DNA of 64,000 bases from JBHELB01 sp041859045. GTDB lineage: Bacteria > Hydrogenedentota > Hydrogenedentia > Hydrogenedentales > SLHB01. Shown here piece by piece: positions 18,641 through 26,352 of this stretch (its first letter is position 1; each line of letters starts with the position of its first letter). The translations under genes were made by a program, and so were the position numbers. Location of the stretch: contig JBHELB010000071.1 of NCBI GenBank assembly GCA_041859045.1, forward strand, positions 31,820 to 95,819, written 5' to 3'. The notes beneath the pieces were generated by a model, which worked only from the letters and a program-made list of their open reading frames with translations, had not been told where the DNA came from and did no database searches.

Positions 18641-18700
18641 CGCATTTTCACCGGGCGCTTTGGAATGCACAAAGCGTGGAAACAAAGGATGAAAATGCGC
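18641..18700. repeat. Short inverted-repeat element, copy 2
   Basis: Ends CGCATTTTCA (18641-18650) and TGAAAATGCG (18690-18699) with a second internal dyad, GCGCTTTG and CAAAGCG. The arms and the internal AAAGCG resemble the element at 12328-12393. It lies between dapB and the HisG-like gene. Confidence 0.6.
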
Positions 18701-18736
18701 TAGACGCAAACGCAACGAGACAAAAAGGAAACGAAG

Positions 18737-19786
18737 ATGGCGAACGAGCGGCTGGTGATTGGACTTCCCGCGGGCTCTCTGGCGGACCCTAACCGGGGCG
18801 GCAACCTCATCAATCTGCTCAAGCACGCCGGGTTTCCGACAAAGGGTTACGATCAGGGCGGCCCGAGCAGCTTCCCGCTGGCGAGTTTCCTGGTCGGCTG
18901 GGATGGACGTCCGCAGGAGTTTGGCTCGCAACTTGCCCTGGGCGAGGTGGATATCGCGATCGGCGGCGACGACTGGATCCGCGAGCGCATGCTTGAGTTC
19001 AAGTACGAGTACCAGCGCGATTTCGAATTGCTCAAGGTCTTGTCGCTCGACCGCGGCGGAGTGCGCATTGTCGTGATCCGCAAGCCCAACGGCGCGCCCA
19101 CGGACGTCGATGCGTGGCTCAAAGGATTGTTCGCGGCAAAACCGCTCGTGTCTGTCGTATCGGAAATGCCCTACCTCGCGCTCGAATGGATTCTTGGCCG
19201 CCTCGAAGCGCTTGGCTTCTCGCGCGAAGATACGCCGTATTCCGTGCAGAAGTTCAAAACGCCGCCGCGCATCGACCGCGGCATTGTGATCTACGAGACC
19301 TGGGGCAAGACCGAGGCCAAAGTCACGAACGAGTCGGTGGATTTTGGGTTCGAGATCACGCAAACCGGCAGCGCAATCCGCAACTACGGCCTCGAGATCG
19401 TCGCGGAAGTCATGCGCTCGGAGACAGGCATCTGGGCGAACCCCGCGCTCAAACAGAACCCCGAGAAATACGACCTTGCGCTCATGTTTCTGCTGAACCT
19501 CTACGGCTCCATCTTCGCGGAGAACAAAGTGCTGTTGTCGTTCAACGCCCGCAACGAAGACGTGCCGCGTCTGCGCGCATACCTTAGCGACAACCGCCTC
19601 TTCGGCGACGAGCCGACGATGAACGCCGGGGATCGCTACACCGAATTCAGCATTCAGATCGAAACCAACAACCGCGAGCTGCCCCTGGCCAAAGCGCGGT
19701 TCGAGCTCGTCAAACTCGGCGCCACGCACCTCGAGACCATCCCGCTCGAATCCTCAATCCCCGGACTGCATTGCGTAGAGTTCTAA
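18737..19786 (+). CDS. hisG: HisG-like ATP phosphoribosyltransferase family protein
   Basis: 349 residues. HisG joins ATP and PRPP in the first step of histidine synthesis. The N-terminus (LVIGLPAGSL) and GEVDIAIGGDDWIRE match the first HisG domain. The PRPP-binding region is FGFEITQTGSAIRNYGLEIV followed by EVMRSETGIWANP, very close to the family pattern. The last 50 residues (YTEFSIQIETNNRELPLAKA, then LVKLGATHLETIPLE) resemble the ACT-like regulatory domain of long HisG. It differs from standard HisG by extra residues near the N-terminus (ADPNRGGNLINLLKHAGFP) and by standing next to dap genes with no his genes in view. A divergent paralogue with another substrate cannot be excluded. Confidence 0.7.
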   Translation: MANERLVIGLPAGSLADPNRGGNLINLLKHAGFPTKGYDQGGPSSFPLASFLVGWDGRPQEFGSQLALGEVDIAIGGDDWIRERMLEFKYEYQRDFELLKVLSLDRGGVRIVVIRKPNGAPTDVDAWLKGLFAAKPLVSVVSEMPYLALEWILGRLEALGFSREDTPYSVQKFKTPPRIDRGIVIYETWGKTEAKVTNESVDFGFEITQTGSAIRNYGLEIVAEVMRSETGIWANPALKQNPEKYDLALMFLLNLYGSIFAENKVLLSFNARNEDVPRLRAYLSDNRLFGDEPTMNAGDRYTEFSIQIETNNRELPLAKARFELVKLGATHLETIPLESSIPGLHCVEF

Positions 19787-19809
19787 CGTCGCCTCAACGC
19801 AGCTCGTAA

Positions 19810-19842
19810 CGCCCGGCCTCCAGGCCGGGCGTTTTTGTTTTT
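19810..19842 (+). terminator. Strong intrinsic terminator after the HisG-like gene
   Basis: Stem CGCCCGGCCT / AGGCCGGGCG followed by TTTTTGTTTTT. It closes the plus-strand dap/HisG-like region. Confidence 0.93.
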
Positions 19843-20022
19843 GCGGCTGCGGGAATGATGACACGCCACCGCCGCGCGCCTTTCAAAAAAGGTATCCATG
19901 ACAAAACGAAGACACGCGGAAAACGACGAACACGGTTTGAGGAGAGGAACTTCGAGCAGTGCAACAAGATGCGCGGGAAGGTAAGGCGGTTTTTGAGGAG
20001 TGCATCAGAGAAAGGGGGAAAC

Positions 20023-20847
20023 ATGGCATTACCTTCGATGCGAAGCGGGGTGATCAGCCGGGAGTTTCTGCGAATCGCGGGCGGCTACGGCGCGCCGGCG
20101 CAGGGGAGGTCGCCCGCGGGCGGACTCGATATCGACAACGCAGGCAACCTGGCGACGGATGGCGAACTTACGGCGGACGGTGTGGTGCAGTCGAACAGTG
20201 CGCTGCGGGCGAATGGCAACGCGGGCACGGCGCGCGCCGTGCAGTTCACGACGGGCGGCGCGACGCGCTGGGATCTTGTGGCGTCGGACGTGGCGGAAAG
20301 CGGTTCGAACGCGGGGTCCAATTTGGAGTTGCGGCGCTATTCCGACACAGGCGCCTTGCTGGGCACGCCGTTGCGGGTGACGCGCAGCAGCGGGGTTATC
20401 GAACTGCTCGGGCATACCGATGCGCTGAATGGGTTTGACGTGAACGGCGGCTTTGGCGGCGGCGGCACAAGCATCGATTCCACAGGCGTACGGGTCGAGG
20501 GCTACCTCCTCTCGAAAGCGACGGCCTCCACGGTGGCGATCTTTGCCTTGGATGACGCCGCGCGGGGAGGCGACTTGCGCTTTCAATGCACGCGGGCGGG
20601 CGTCGGAACGTGGTATTTCGGCGTGGACGCCACGGACAACGAGTTCAAGTTCGACTACAACCACGGAGACTTCGGCAGCCCGGCGATAGGGATCAAGACA
20701 GACCGAGGGGTGGCGTTCTACGGCATCCAGGATTTCAAAGGCACGATGGGCAATTCGTACAAAGACCCCACCATGGACAGCCCGGTCGATTGGGTCGAGA
20801 TCAAAATCAACGGCGTGACGCGCTATCTGCCCGCTTACACGGCGTAG
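20023..20847 (+). CDS. Phage tail-fibre-like protein
   Basis: 274 residues from the ATG at 20023, chosen because AGGGGGAAAC precedes it; the open frame extends further upstream without a good site. The composition is glycine-, asparagine- and aspartate-rich and beta-repetitive. LDIDNAGNLATDGELTADGV, WDLVASDVAESGSNAGSN and LELRRYSDTGALLGTPLRVT read like tail-fibre or receptor-binding repeats, and the C-terminus WVEIKINGVTRYLPAYTA is also typical of such proteins. There is no signal peptide. No other phage structural gene is present. With the two small genes after it, it forms an isolated unit between two terminators. Possible roles are a phage remnant, a domesticated adhesin or part of a contractile device encoded elsewhere. 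Confidence 0.55.
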   Translation: MALPSMRSGVISREFLRIAGGYGAPAQGRSPAGGLDIDNAGNLATDGELTADGVVQSNSALRANGNAGTARAVQFTTGGATRWDLVASDVAESGSNAGSNLELRRYSDTGALLGTPLRVTRSSGVIELLGHTDALNGFDVNGGFGGGGTSIDSTGVRVEGYLLSKATASTVAIFALDDAARGGDLRFQCTRAGVGTWYFGVDATDNEFKFDYNHGDFGSPAIGIKTDRGVAFYGIQDFKGTMGNSYKDPTMDSPVDWVEIKINGVTRYLPAYTA

Positions 20848-20872
20848 GCGCGCAAAGAAACGGAGAAAACAC

Positions 20873-21139
20873 ATGATTCGTGAGAATTTGCAGGTGTTGG
20901 ACGAACGCCTCGAATCGCTGGCGTGCGCCATTCGCGCGGCGCGACGATTTATCGCCGACGTCCGCGGCACGGAGCGCATGGCCGAGGCCGGTGCGCTCGA
21001 CTTGACGCAAGACGGAGTCGATGCCGCCATGACCGCGCTGAGCGGACATTCAGCGCCGCTTTCGGAGGCCTATGCGGCGGTGCAGGAAGTTTTCACGGCC
21101 GACGTAGCGATGGCGGTCGATGCGGGAGCAGCCGCATGA
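20873..21139 (+). CDS. Small helical protein of unknown function
   Basis: 88 residues from an ATG with GGAGAAAA upstream. Predicted to be almost wholly helical and acidic (LQVLDERLESLACAIRAARR, LTQDGVDAAMTALSGHSAPL). There is no signal peptide or membrane segment and I recognise no family. It lies 25 bases after the tail-fibre-like gene and its stop overlaps the next start (ATGA), so the three genes are probably co-expressed. It could be a chaperone or capping partner for the fibre-like protein; that is a guess from position. Confidence 0.5.
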   Translation: MIRENLQVLDERLESLACAIRAARRFIADVRGTERMAEAGALDLTQDGVDAAMTALSGHSAPLSEAYAAVQEVFTADVAMAVDAGAAA

Positions 21140-21282
21140 CCCCCGAACAGGCGTTGGCGAATCTTGACCAGGCGGCGGCCCAGTTGAGCGCCTCGCGCGA
21201 AGTGCACCACGCACTGCAACACAGCGTCGACGTATTGCGGCGCGCGCTGGCGGAAAAGAGGGACGACCTGCCCGTAGAATAG
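21136..21282 (+). CDS. 48-residue helical protein, coupled to upstream gene
   Basis: ATG overlapping the previous stop (ATGA). Sequence begins MTPEQALANLDQAAAQLSAS and ends in an acidic tail; a single amphipathic helical hairpin is likely. Tight coupling and the terminator ten bases downstream support a real small gene rather than chance, but no family is recognised. Confidence 0.45.
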   Translation: MTPEQALANLDQAAAQLSASREVHHALQHSVDVLRRALAEKRDDLPVE

Positions 21283-21294
21283 AAATAGCGCTCG

Positions 21295-21338
21295 TGACGC
21301 CGTGGCCCGCGAATCCCCCGGAGGCCACGGCGTTCATT
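21295..21338 (+). terminator. Intrinsic terminator after the tail-fibre-like unit
   Basis: Stem ACGCCGTGGCC / GGCCACGGCGT with a 15-nt loop, followed by TCATTTT. Closes the three-gene unit. Confidence 0.8.
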
Positions 21339-21382
21339 TTCCTACACGCGATGTCGAATTTGCACCCCCTCCTTTGCTAAAG

Positions 21383-21411
21383 TTGCCCTTGGCATCAGGG
21401 TAAGGTATACG
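21383..21411 (+). promoter_or_regulatory. Promoter candidate for the glycosyltransferase operon
   Basis: TTGCCC, a 17-nt spacer and TATACG, with the ATG at 21450 about 30 nt after the expected transcript start. It would drive the genes to 28478. Confidence 0.45.
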
Positions 21412-21449
21412 CCGTTTACTGGAGAGACCGACCGTCCAAGAGCAACGCG

Positions 21450-22463
21450 ATGAAATTTAAGCGACTTTTCATCCAAATCCCGTGTTACAACGAGGAAGCC
21501 ACCCTGCCGGAAACGCTGGCGGCGATTCCTCGCACGATCGACGGGGTGGACGAAGTCCGGGTTTTGATCGTGGACGATGGCAGCCAGGATCGCACCATCG
21601 AGGTTGCCCAGAAGCATGGCGCGGACTACATCGTCCGGCTGCCTTTTCACCAAGGGCTCGCCAAAGCCTTTCTCGCCGGACTCGACGCCTGTCTACGCCA
21701 CGGGGCGGACGTCATCGTCAATTTGGATGCGGACAACCAGTACCGCGCGGACGACATTCCGAAGCTCCTAGCGCCGCTCCGTCGTCGCGAAGCCGCCATC
21801 GTCATCGGAACGCGGCCCATCCGCGAAATCCGCCAGTTCAGCGGGATAAAGAAGCGTCTTCAGTCATTTGGCAGTCTTGTCGTTCGCTTGGCGAGCGGCA
21901 CGAGCGTGCCTGATGCGCCCAGCGGCTTTCGCGCGTTCACTCGCGATGCGGCGATGCAGATCAATGTCTTCAGCGCGTATACCTACACGTTGGAAACAAT
22001 CATTCAAGCCGGGCACAAGAACTTGAAGATCGCGTCGGTGCCGATCCGCGTAAACCCCGTGAGTCGGCCGTCGCGGCTCATGCCGAACATGTGGACTTAC
22101 GTGCGCCGTTCGATGCTGATCGTGCTGCGCATTTTCATGACGTATCAGCCCGCGCGCTTTTTTGGCATCCCAGGGTTGATTTTGATTGCCCTTGGCATGA
22201 TCCCCGCGTTCCGATTCGCGTTCTACTATCTAACCCGCGAGCAAGGACAGTGGGTGGGCCATGTGCAGTCGTTGATCTTCTCGGCGATTTTACTGGGGAA
22301 CGGTTTCTTACTGCTCATCATCGGTCTTGTGTCTGACCTTATTGCGGTCAACCGGAAATTGCTGGAGGAAGTGCGGTATCGCCTGATGGATATCGAGTAC
22401 CGCATGGACGATACCCGCATCCGCGCCGCGGAAGACGAGGACTCAAAGGAAGACGAGTCGTAA
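21450..22463 (+). CDS. GT2 polyprenyl-phosphate sugar transferase (DPM1/GtrB-like)
   Basis: 337 residues. The N-terminal GT-A domain begins FIQIPCYNEEATLPETLAAI and has the nucleotide-binding VDDGSQD and the metal-binding NLDADNQY (DxD) motifs; GTRPIREIRQFSG and DAPSGFRAFTRDAA are typical of dolichol-phosphate-mannose-synthase relatives. Two C-terminal membrane helices follow (about 238-262 and 275-300), then a charged cytoplasmic tail. Such enzymes load a sugar onto a polyprenyl phosphate, which would supply the GT39 enzymes in this cluster. First gene of a five-gene glycosyltransferase run. Confidence 0.88.
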   Translation: MKFKRLFIQIPCYNEEATLPETLAAIPRTIDGVDEVRVLIVDDGSQDRTIEVAQKHGADYIVRLPFHQGLAKAFLAGLDACLRHGADVIVNLDADNQYRADDIPKLLAPLRRREAAIVIGTRPIREIRQFSGIKKRLQSFGSLVVRLASGTSVPDAPSGFRAFTRDAAMQINVFSAYTYTLETIIQAGHKNLKIASVPIRVNPVSRPSRLMPNMWTYVRRSMLIVLRIFMTYQPARFFGIPGLILIALGMIPAFRFAFYYLTREQGQWVGHVQSLIFSAILLGNGFLLLIIGLVSDLIAVNRKLLEEVRYRLMDIEYRMDDTRIRAAEDEDSKEDES

Positions 22464-22491
22464 ATCGCGTAACGTTACGCAGGGTTAAGCA

Positions 22492-23607
22492 GTGGCCCCG
22501 AAGCGCATCCTCTTTTATAGCCCCTATGCCTTGGACACGATCCGCCACGGCGGCGCGCGGCGTTCCAGTTTCCTGTGGCGCGTGCTGTCCGGCGCGTACG
22601 ACGCACATCTTATCGTGCATGCGCGAGCGCCCCAGCACGCCGGGGGCGACTACGTGCGCGTAACAAAGTCCCTCGAACGCCTCCATCACCCCGCGTTGAA
22701 GCGGTTGATGCGCGAGCGCCTGGAGACCTTTCGGCCGGACCTCCTTTGGGTCGAGCAGTTCTACGCTTTGCCCATGTTGTCCTCGGTGGCCCGCGAGTTT
22801 TCAGTGCCGGTGGTGTATAGCTCGCAAAACGTCGAGGCCGAGCGCTTCTCGGGGTGGAGCGGTCTGCATGCGTGGGGTGTGGGGATGTACGAGCGCTGGG
22901 GCCTGCGCCACGCCCGCGCGGTGGTCTGCGTGAGCGAGCGGGACCGGCTCTTGTTCAACCAACGCTACGACTACCCGCTTGACGCGACCTATGTTGTGCC
23001 GAACGCCTACGATGAGGCAGTGTTCCGCCCGCGGGCGCGCGCTGCCGCCGAGAAGGCGGCGTTTTGGGGCAAGCATGGCGTGGCGCGGAAGGGCCCGGTG
23101 TTCTTGTTTGTCGGGGGATACCATTACTTGCCGAACGCGGAGGCGATCCGTCTGATCGAGGAAGAAATTGGACCGGCGCTGGCGGTCCGCGCGCCTGAAG
23201 CCGCGATTGCGCTCATCGGCGGCGGATATCCGGCGAATTTCGCGCCGCGTAGTGGAAACGTGGTATGCATAGGCGAGGTAGACCGAATTGAGGAGTGCCT
23301 TTGCGCGGCGGATGCGTTGCTGTGCCCGCTGTCGAGCGGGGGCGGCAGCCGGCTGAAAGTTATCGAAGCGCTGGCATGCGGGTTGGTGGTAATCTCAAGC
23401 GTAAAAGGCGCGGAGGGGCTCGAGGACCTTGGGCCAGAAGACGGTCTTCACCGTGTGCCGCTCGAGGCCTTTGCGGAAGAGGCAACGCGCCGGCTGGACG
23501 ACATTCCGCCGCGACGTACAGGAATTGAACGCTACTCCTCTCGCGTGGTGAGCGCGCAGGCGCTCGACGCCGCGGAACACGTGTTGTCCGCTACAGGAAG
23601 GATCTAA
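22492..23607 (+). CDS. GT4-family glycosyltransferase
   Basis: 371 residues from a GTG with AGGG upstream. Two Rossmann-like lobes (GT-B). The N-lobe begins RILFYSPYALDTIRHGGARR and contains VVYSSQNVEAERFSGW. The C-lobe contains FVGGYHYLPNAEAIRLIEEE and the donor-binding segment GGGSRLKVIEALACGLVVIS, where the ExxxxG glutamate pattern of GT4 is IEALACG. Soluble and cytoplasmic; it would extend a glycan on the inner membrane face using a nucleotide sugar. It sits between a GT2 and a GT39 gene in the same operon. Confidence 0.87.
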   Translation: MAPKRILFYSPYALDTIRHGGARRSSFLWRVLSGAYDAHLIVHARAPQHAGGDYVRVTKSLERLHHPALKRLMRERLETFRPDLLWVEQFYALPMLSSVAREFSVPVVYSSQNVEAERFSGWSGLHAWGVGMYERWGLRHARAVVCVSERDRLLFNQRYDYPLDATYVVPNAYDEAVFRPRARAAAEKAAFWGKHGVARKGPVFLFVGGYHYLPNAEAIRLIEEEIGPALAVRAPEAAIALIGGGYPANFAPRSGNVVCIGEVDRIEECLCAADALLCPLSSGGGSRLKVIEALACGLVVISSVKGAEGLEDLGPEDGLHRVPLEAFAEEATRRLDDIPPRRTGIERYSSRVVSAQALDAAEHVLSATGRI

Positions 23608-23610
23608 GGC

Positions 23611-26346
23611 ATGTCGCGCACCGTGGGAACCGCCCACACGCTCGCGCCCCGCGCGCGGAAAGCGGGGTGGCTTGTTCTCCTGATCGCGTTGCTCGCGTTT
23701 CACTGCGCATGCAACCTGTATTGGTTGGCGCATGACACGCGCCCGCGAATGGGCGACGAGGCCGTGCATGCCATGTTCGCCGCCGAATACCGCGCGGCCC
23801 TTACCGCCGACACCTCGCTGCCGTGGCGCGCGCGTTACGTCCTCGACGTCAAGACCGGCGCCTACCCGCCGCTCTTCCACTTCGCGAGCGCCCTGTTCGC
23901 GTGGCCGCTGGGCGAAACGCGGCTCGACTACGGTCTATTCAATCTCTTTGTTTTCCTGCTGCTGCTAATCGCGATGTATTGCATCGGAAACGCGCTGAAA
24001 GGGCCGGCGTTCGGAGTGCTTTTGGCGACATTCACCGGGTTCACGCCGTTTCTGTTCGGGCTTTCGCGACTGTTCCTGACCGATCTTTGCGCGTGTCTGG
24101 TGGTGGTGCTCTGCGTGTGGACCCTCTATCGGTCCGAGTACTTCCACAAAACGCGCTGGGTAATTGTCTTTGCGCTGCTTAACGCGCTGGGATTGTGGGT
24201 GCGGTGGATCATTCCGCTCTACTACGCGGTCCCCCTTGCGTACTGCGTCGGCGTCGGGCTCTATCGTTCGTTGTTTGGGTCCGAGCGCGGAATGAAGGCA
24301 CGCGTTCGTCTCGTGTTGCATGGGGCGATCGTCGTGGCCGCGGCGGCGGTGATTGCGGCGCCGTGGTACGCGCCCCGCGCGGAGGATTGGCAACACTACA
24401 TCAAGTACTACCGCAGCCTGGGGACGCTTGAGGAAACCCCAGCGACCCTCCCGACGGCCACGGATGCACTCACTGCGTCGGCCCGCGCGGCACTCTGGAC
24501 GCTTCCCTTCGTGATGGGCGCAGGCGACCCGGCCCAACCGAAGTTCGATTCAGAGAATCCGCCTGAACGATACGTCCTACCGATGCGTCATGTGCCTTTC
24601 GATATTACGTCCCCGGAAATCTGGACCACGTATCTGTTGGTTCTCATCAATAAGGGAATGTTCCTTCCGTTCTTTCTCATTGCGGTACTGGGCATGGGAC
24701 GCGCGCTGTTCCGGGCGCGCGAGAACCCGTTCTTTGTGTACGCGCTGCTCTGGGTGCTTGGCTCGTATCTGCTCCTGACGTTGGCCTGGAAAGTGAAGTC
24801 GCCCGCGCCGCGCTACGCCGCGGAACTTCTCCCGGCGATGGCGTTTTTCGCCGCAAGCGCAGTGTGGGCGGTGCGCCCGCGCGTCTTGCGCGTCACGGTG
24901 ATCATCCTTGTGGTGTTTGGACTGTCGGTGCAGTTCATCAATCTGACCTTTGCGAGCCTGGGACGTTGGGGCAATATCGAGCTTCCCATCGCGCAAGGGC
25001 ATCACGTGATCACCAATTCCTTCGACGAAGGCGTGGCGGTTATTAAGGACAGCATCGACGGTCTCGGCGCGCGGATCGGCCCGGCGTTCGGCGGGATCAA
25101 CTGGGCGCGGCGCGCACTCGACGCGATGGCGGCGCACGAACTGCGCGCGAGTTATGTGGCGTGGCCAAGAGCCCGCATCATGTTGACCGGCTTGCTCAAG
25201 GACGCGATTGAATCGGAGCAGCGACGTTATTGGCCGCGAAAAGCACCGTTGTCCGAGGACAGGTCGACAAAGAATCGGACCAATGCCTTCATAGGACCGT
25301 ACATTCCGCTTTCGCCGGAGCGGACGGTCCGTGAATTCAGCGAGACGGGCCGCGCGTGTTACGAGATTACATTCTCCGAACCCGTAACGTTTGGAGGCTG
25401 CTCGCTTTCTGTGCCGGATCCGATTTCCGGCATCGCGCTCTCGTACTGGTCTGCGGATGAAAACCGTTATGTCGCGTTTGCGCCGCCGATCGAGCCGGAC
25501 GCCACGCCGAAAAATTTCCATTTCTGGGGTTTTGAAAAAGTTGCCACAGATAAACTGCTGCTAACCTCAGACAAGAGCGCGCCGGGCATGGCGAATAGCC
25601 TGCAACTTTATACACGCTACCCGCAGCGACGCGCATTGGTGCTTACGCAGAATCCGAAACCCGACCCCTCAGCCGCCGGTCCCGAGCGGCTCGAGAGCGA
25701 GAGTCAATTGGAGATGCTGGATTATGTGATAATGCCTCATCCACCCACGCGCGCCCAGCAGGCCCTGCTCAAGGACTTCGAGGAAATCGACCGCTTCCGC
25801 GCCAATGCCTACACCTATTGGGACGAGCGCGAGTTTGTGGTGCTTGCGCGGCGGCAGCCGCCGCTGATCACGCTGGATACCACGGCGTTGTTGCGCATCA
25901 CCGTATCGGCGGATGGTCCTGGGGGACGTTGGGACGTGCCCTGGTGGCGCTTCCCGGAATCCAGTGCGCCGAGGGCGGTTGAACTCCGCGACTTCTACTG
26001 GTCCGCGCCTACTCCAGCAACCGTGATCGCCGATCTGGGCGCGCCCTTTGACGTACAGGGGCTCGAAGTCGTCCCTGAATCCAGCACGCAGGGCGTTGGC
26101 GAAGTGCGCGCGGAGTACTGGGATATCGCGGCCGGTGTATGGCGGCCGTGCCCCGGAGAACGGTTTGTCGGTGAGCCCACGCAGCGTGAGGAAATGCCCA
26201 CTTGGCACTGGCACTCGTTTCTGCCGCTCTGGGATAACGAAGTCCGAACCAACAAAGTGCGTGTGACGATTTTGCAGGGTGCGCAAGGCGCGAATCAGGC
26301 CTACGTATCCCATTTCTATCTCTACGGTCGGCCGGTTCCGGAGTAG
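23611..26346 (+). CDS. Large GT39-type membrane protein with C-terminal beta-rich domains
   Basis: 911 residues, unusually long for GT39. The N-terminal 450 residues carry about eleven membrane segments; the first periplasmic loop has MGDEAVHAMFAAEYRAAL with the expected acidic pair. The remaining 450 residues are soluble and presumably periplasmic. They include YEITFSEPVTFGGCSLSV, and near the end VIADLGAPFDVQGLEVVPES and a WHWHSFLPLWDN region that read like two discoidin (F5/8 type C)-like sugar-binding modules, with a short segment between them resembling the GT39 tail (LEMLDYVIMPHPPTRA). It starts four bases after the preceding GT4 gene. Likely transfers a lipid-linked sugar and holds the acceptor through the added modules. 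Confidence 0.75.
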   Translation: MSRTVGTAHTLAPRARKAGWLVLLIALLAFHCACNLYWLAHDTRPRMGDEAVHAMFAAEYRAALTADTSLPWRARYVLDVKTGAYPPLFHFASALFAWPLGETRLDYGLFNLFVFLLLLIAMYCIGNALKGPAFGVLLATFTGFTPFLFGLSRLFLTDLCACLVVVLCVWTLYRSEYFHKTRWVIVFALLNALGLWVRWIIPLYYAVPLAYCVGVGLYRSLFGSERGMKARVRLVLHGAIVVAAAAVIAAPWYAPRAEDWQHYIKYYRSLGTLEETPATLPTATDALTASARAALWTLPFVMGAGDPAQPKFDSENPPERYVLPMRHVPFDITSPEIWTTYLLVLINKGMFLPFFLIAVLGMGRALFRARENPFFVYALLWVLGSYLLLTLAWKVKSPAPRYAAELLPAMAFFAASAVWAVRPRVLRVTVIILVVFGLSVQFINLTFASLGRWGNIELPIAQGHHVITNSFDEGVAVIKDSIDGLGARIGPAFGGINWARRALDAMAAHELRASYVAWPRARIMLTGLLKDAIESEQRRYWPRKAPLSEDRSTKNRTNAFIGPYIPLSPERTVREFSETGRACYEITFSEPVTFGGCSLSVPDPISGIALSYWSADENRYVAFAPPIEPDATPKNFHFWGFEKVATDKLLLTSDKSAPGMANSLQLYTRYPQRRALVLTQNPKPDPSAAGPERLESESQLEMLDYVIMPHPPTRAQQALLKDFEEIDRFRANAYTYWDEREFVVLARRQPPLITLDTTALLRITVSADGPGGRWDVPWWRFPESSAPRAVELRDFYWSAPTPATVIADLGAPFDVQGLEVVPESSTQGVGEVRAEYWDIAAGVWRPCPGERFVGEPTQREEMPTWHWHSFLPLWDNEVRTNKVRVTILQGAQGANQAYVSHFYLYGRPVPE

Positions 26347-26352
26347 CCACGC

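Noticed and set aside
17741..19729. 662-codon minus-strand frame opposite dapB and the HisG-like gene
   Set aside because: Antisense shadow of well-supported genes; Arg/His/Val-rich translation without domains.
19855..20022. 56-codon N-terminal extension of the tail-fibre-like protein
   Set aside because: Highly basic, unlike the rest of the protein, and a good ribosome site precedes the ATG at 20023.
20023..21282. Prophage
   Set aside because: No integrase, capsid, portal, terminase or lysis genes and no attachment-site repeats; only a fibre-like gene with two tiny partners.
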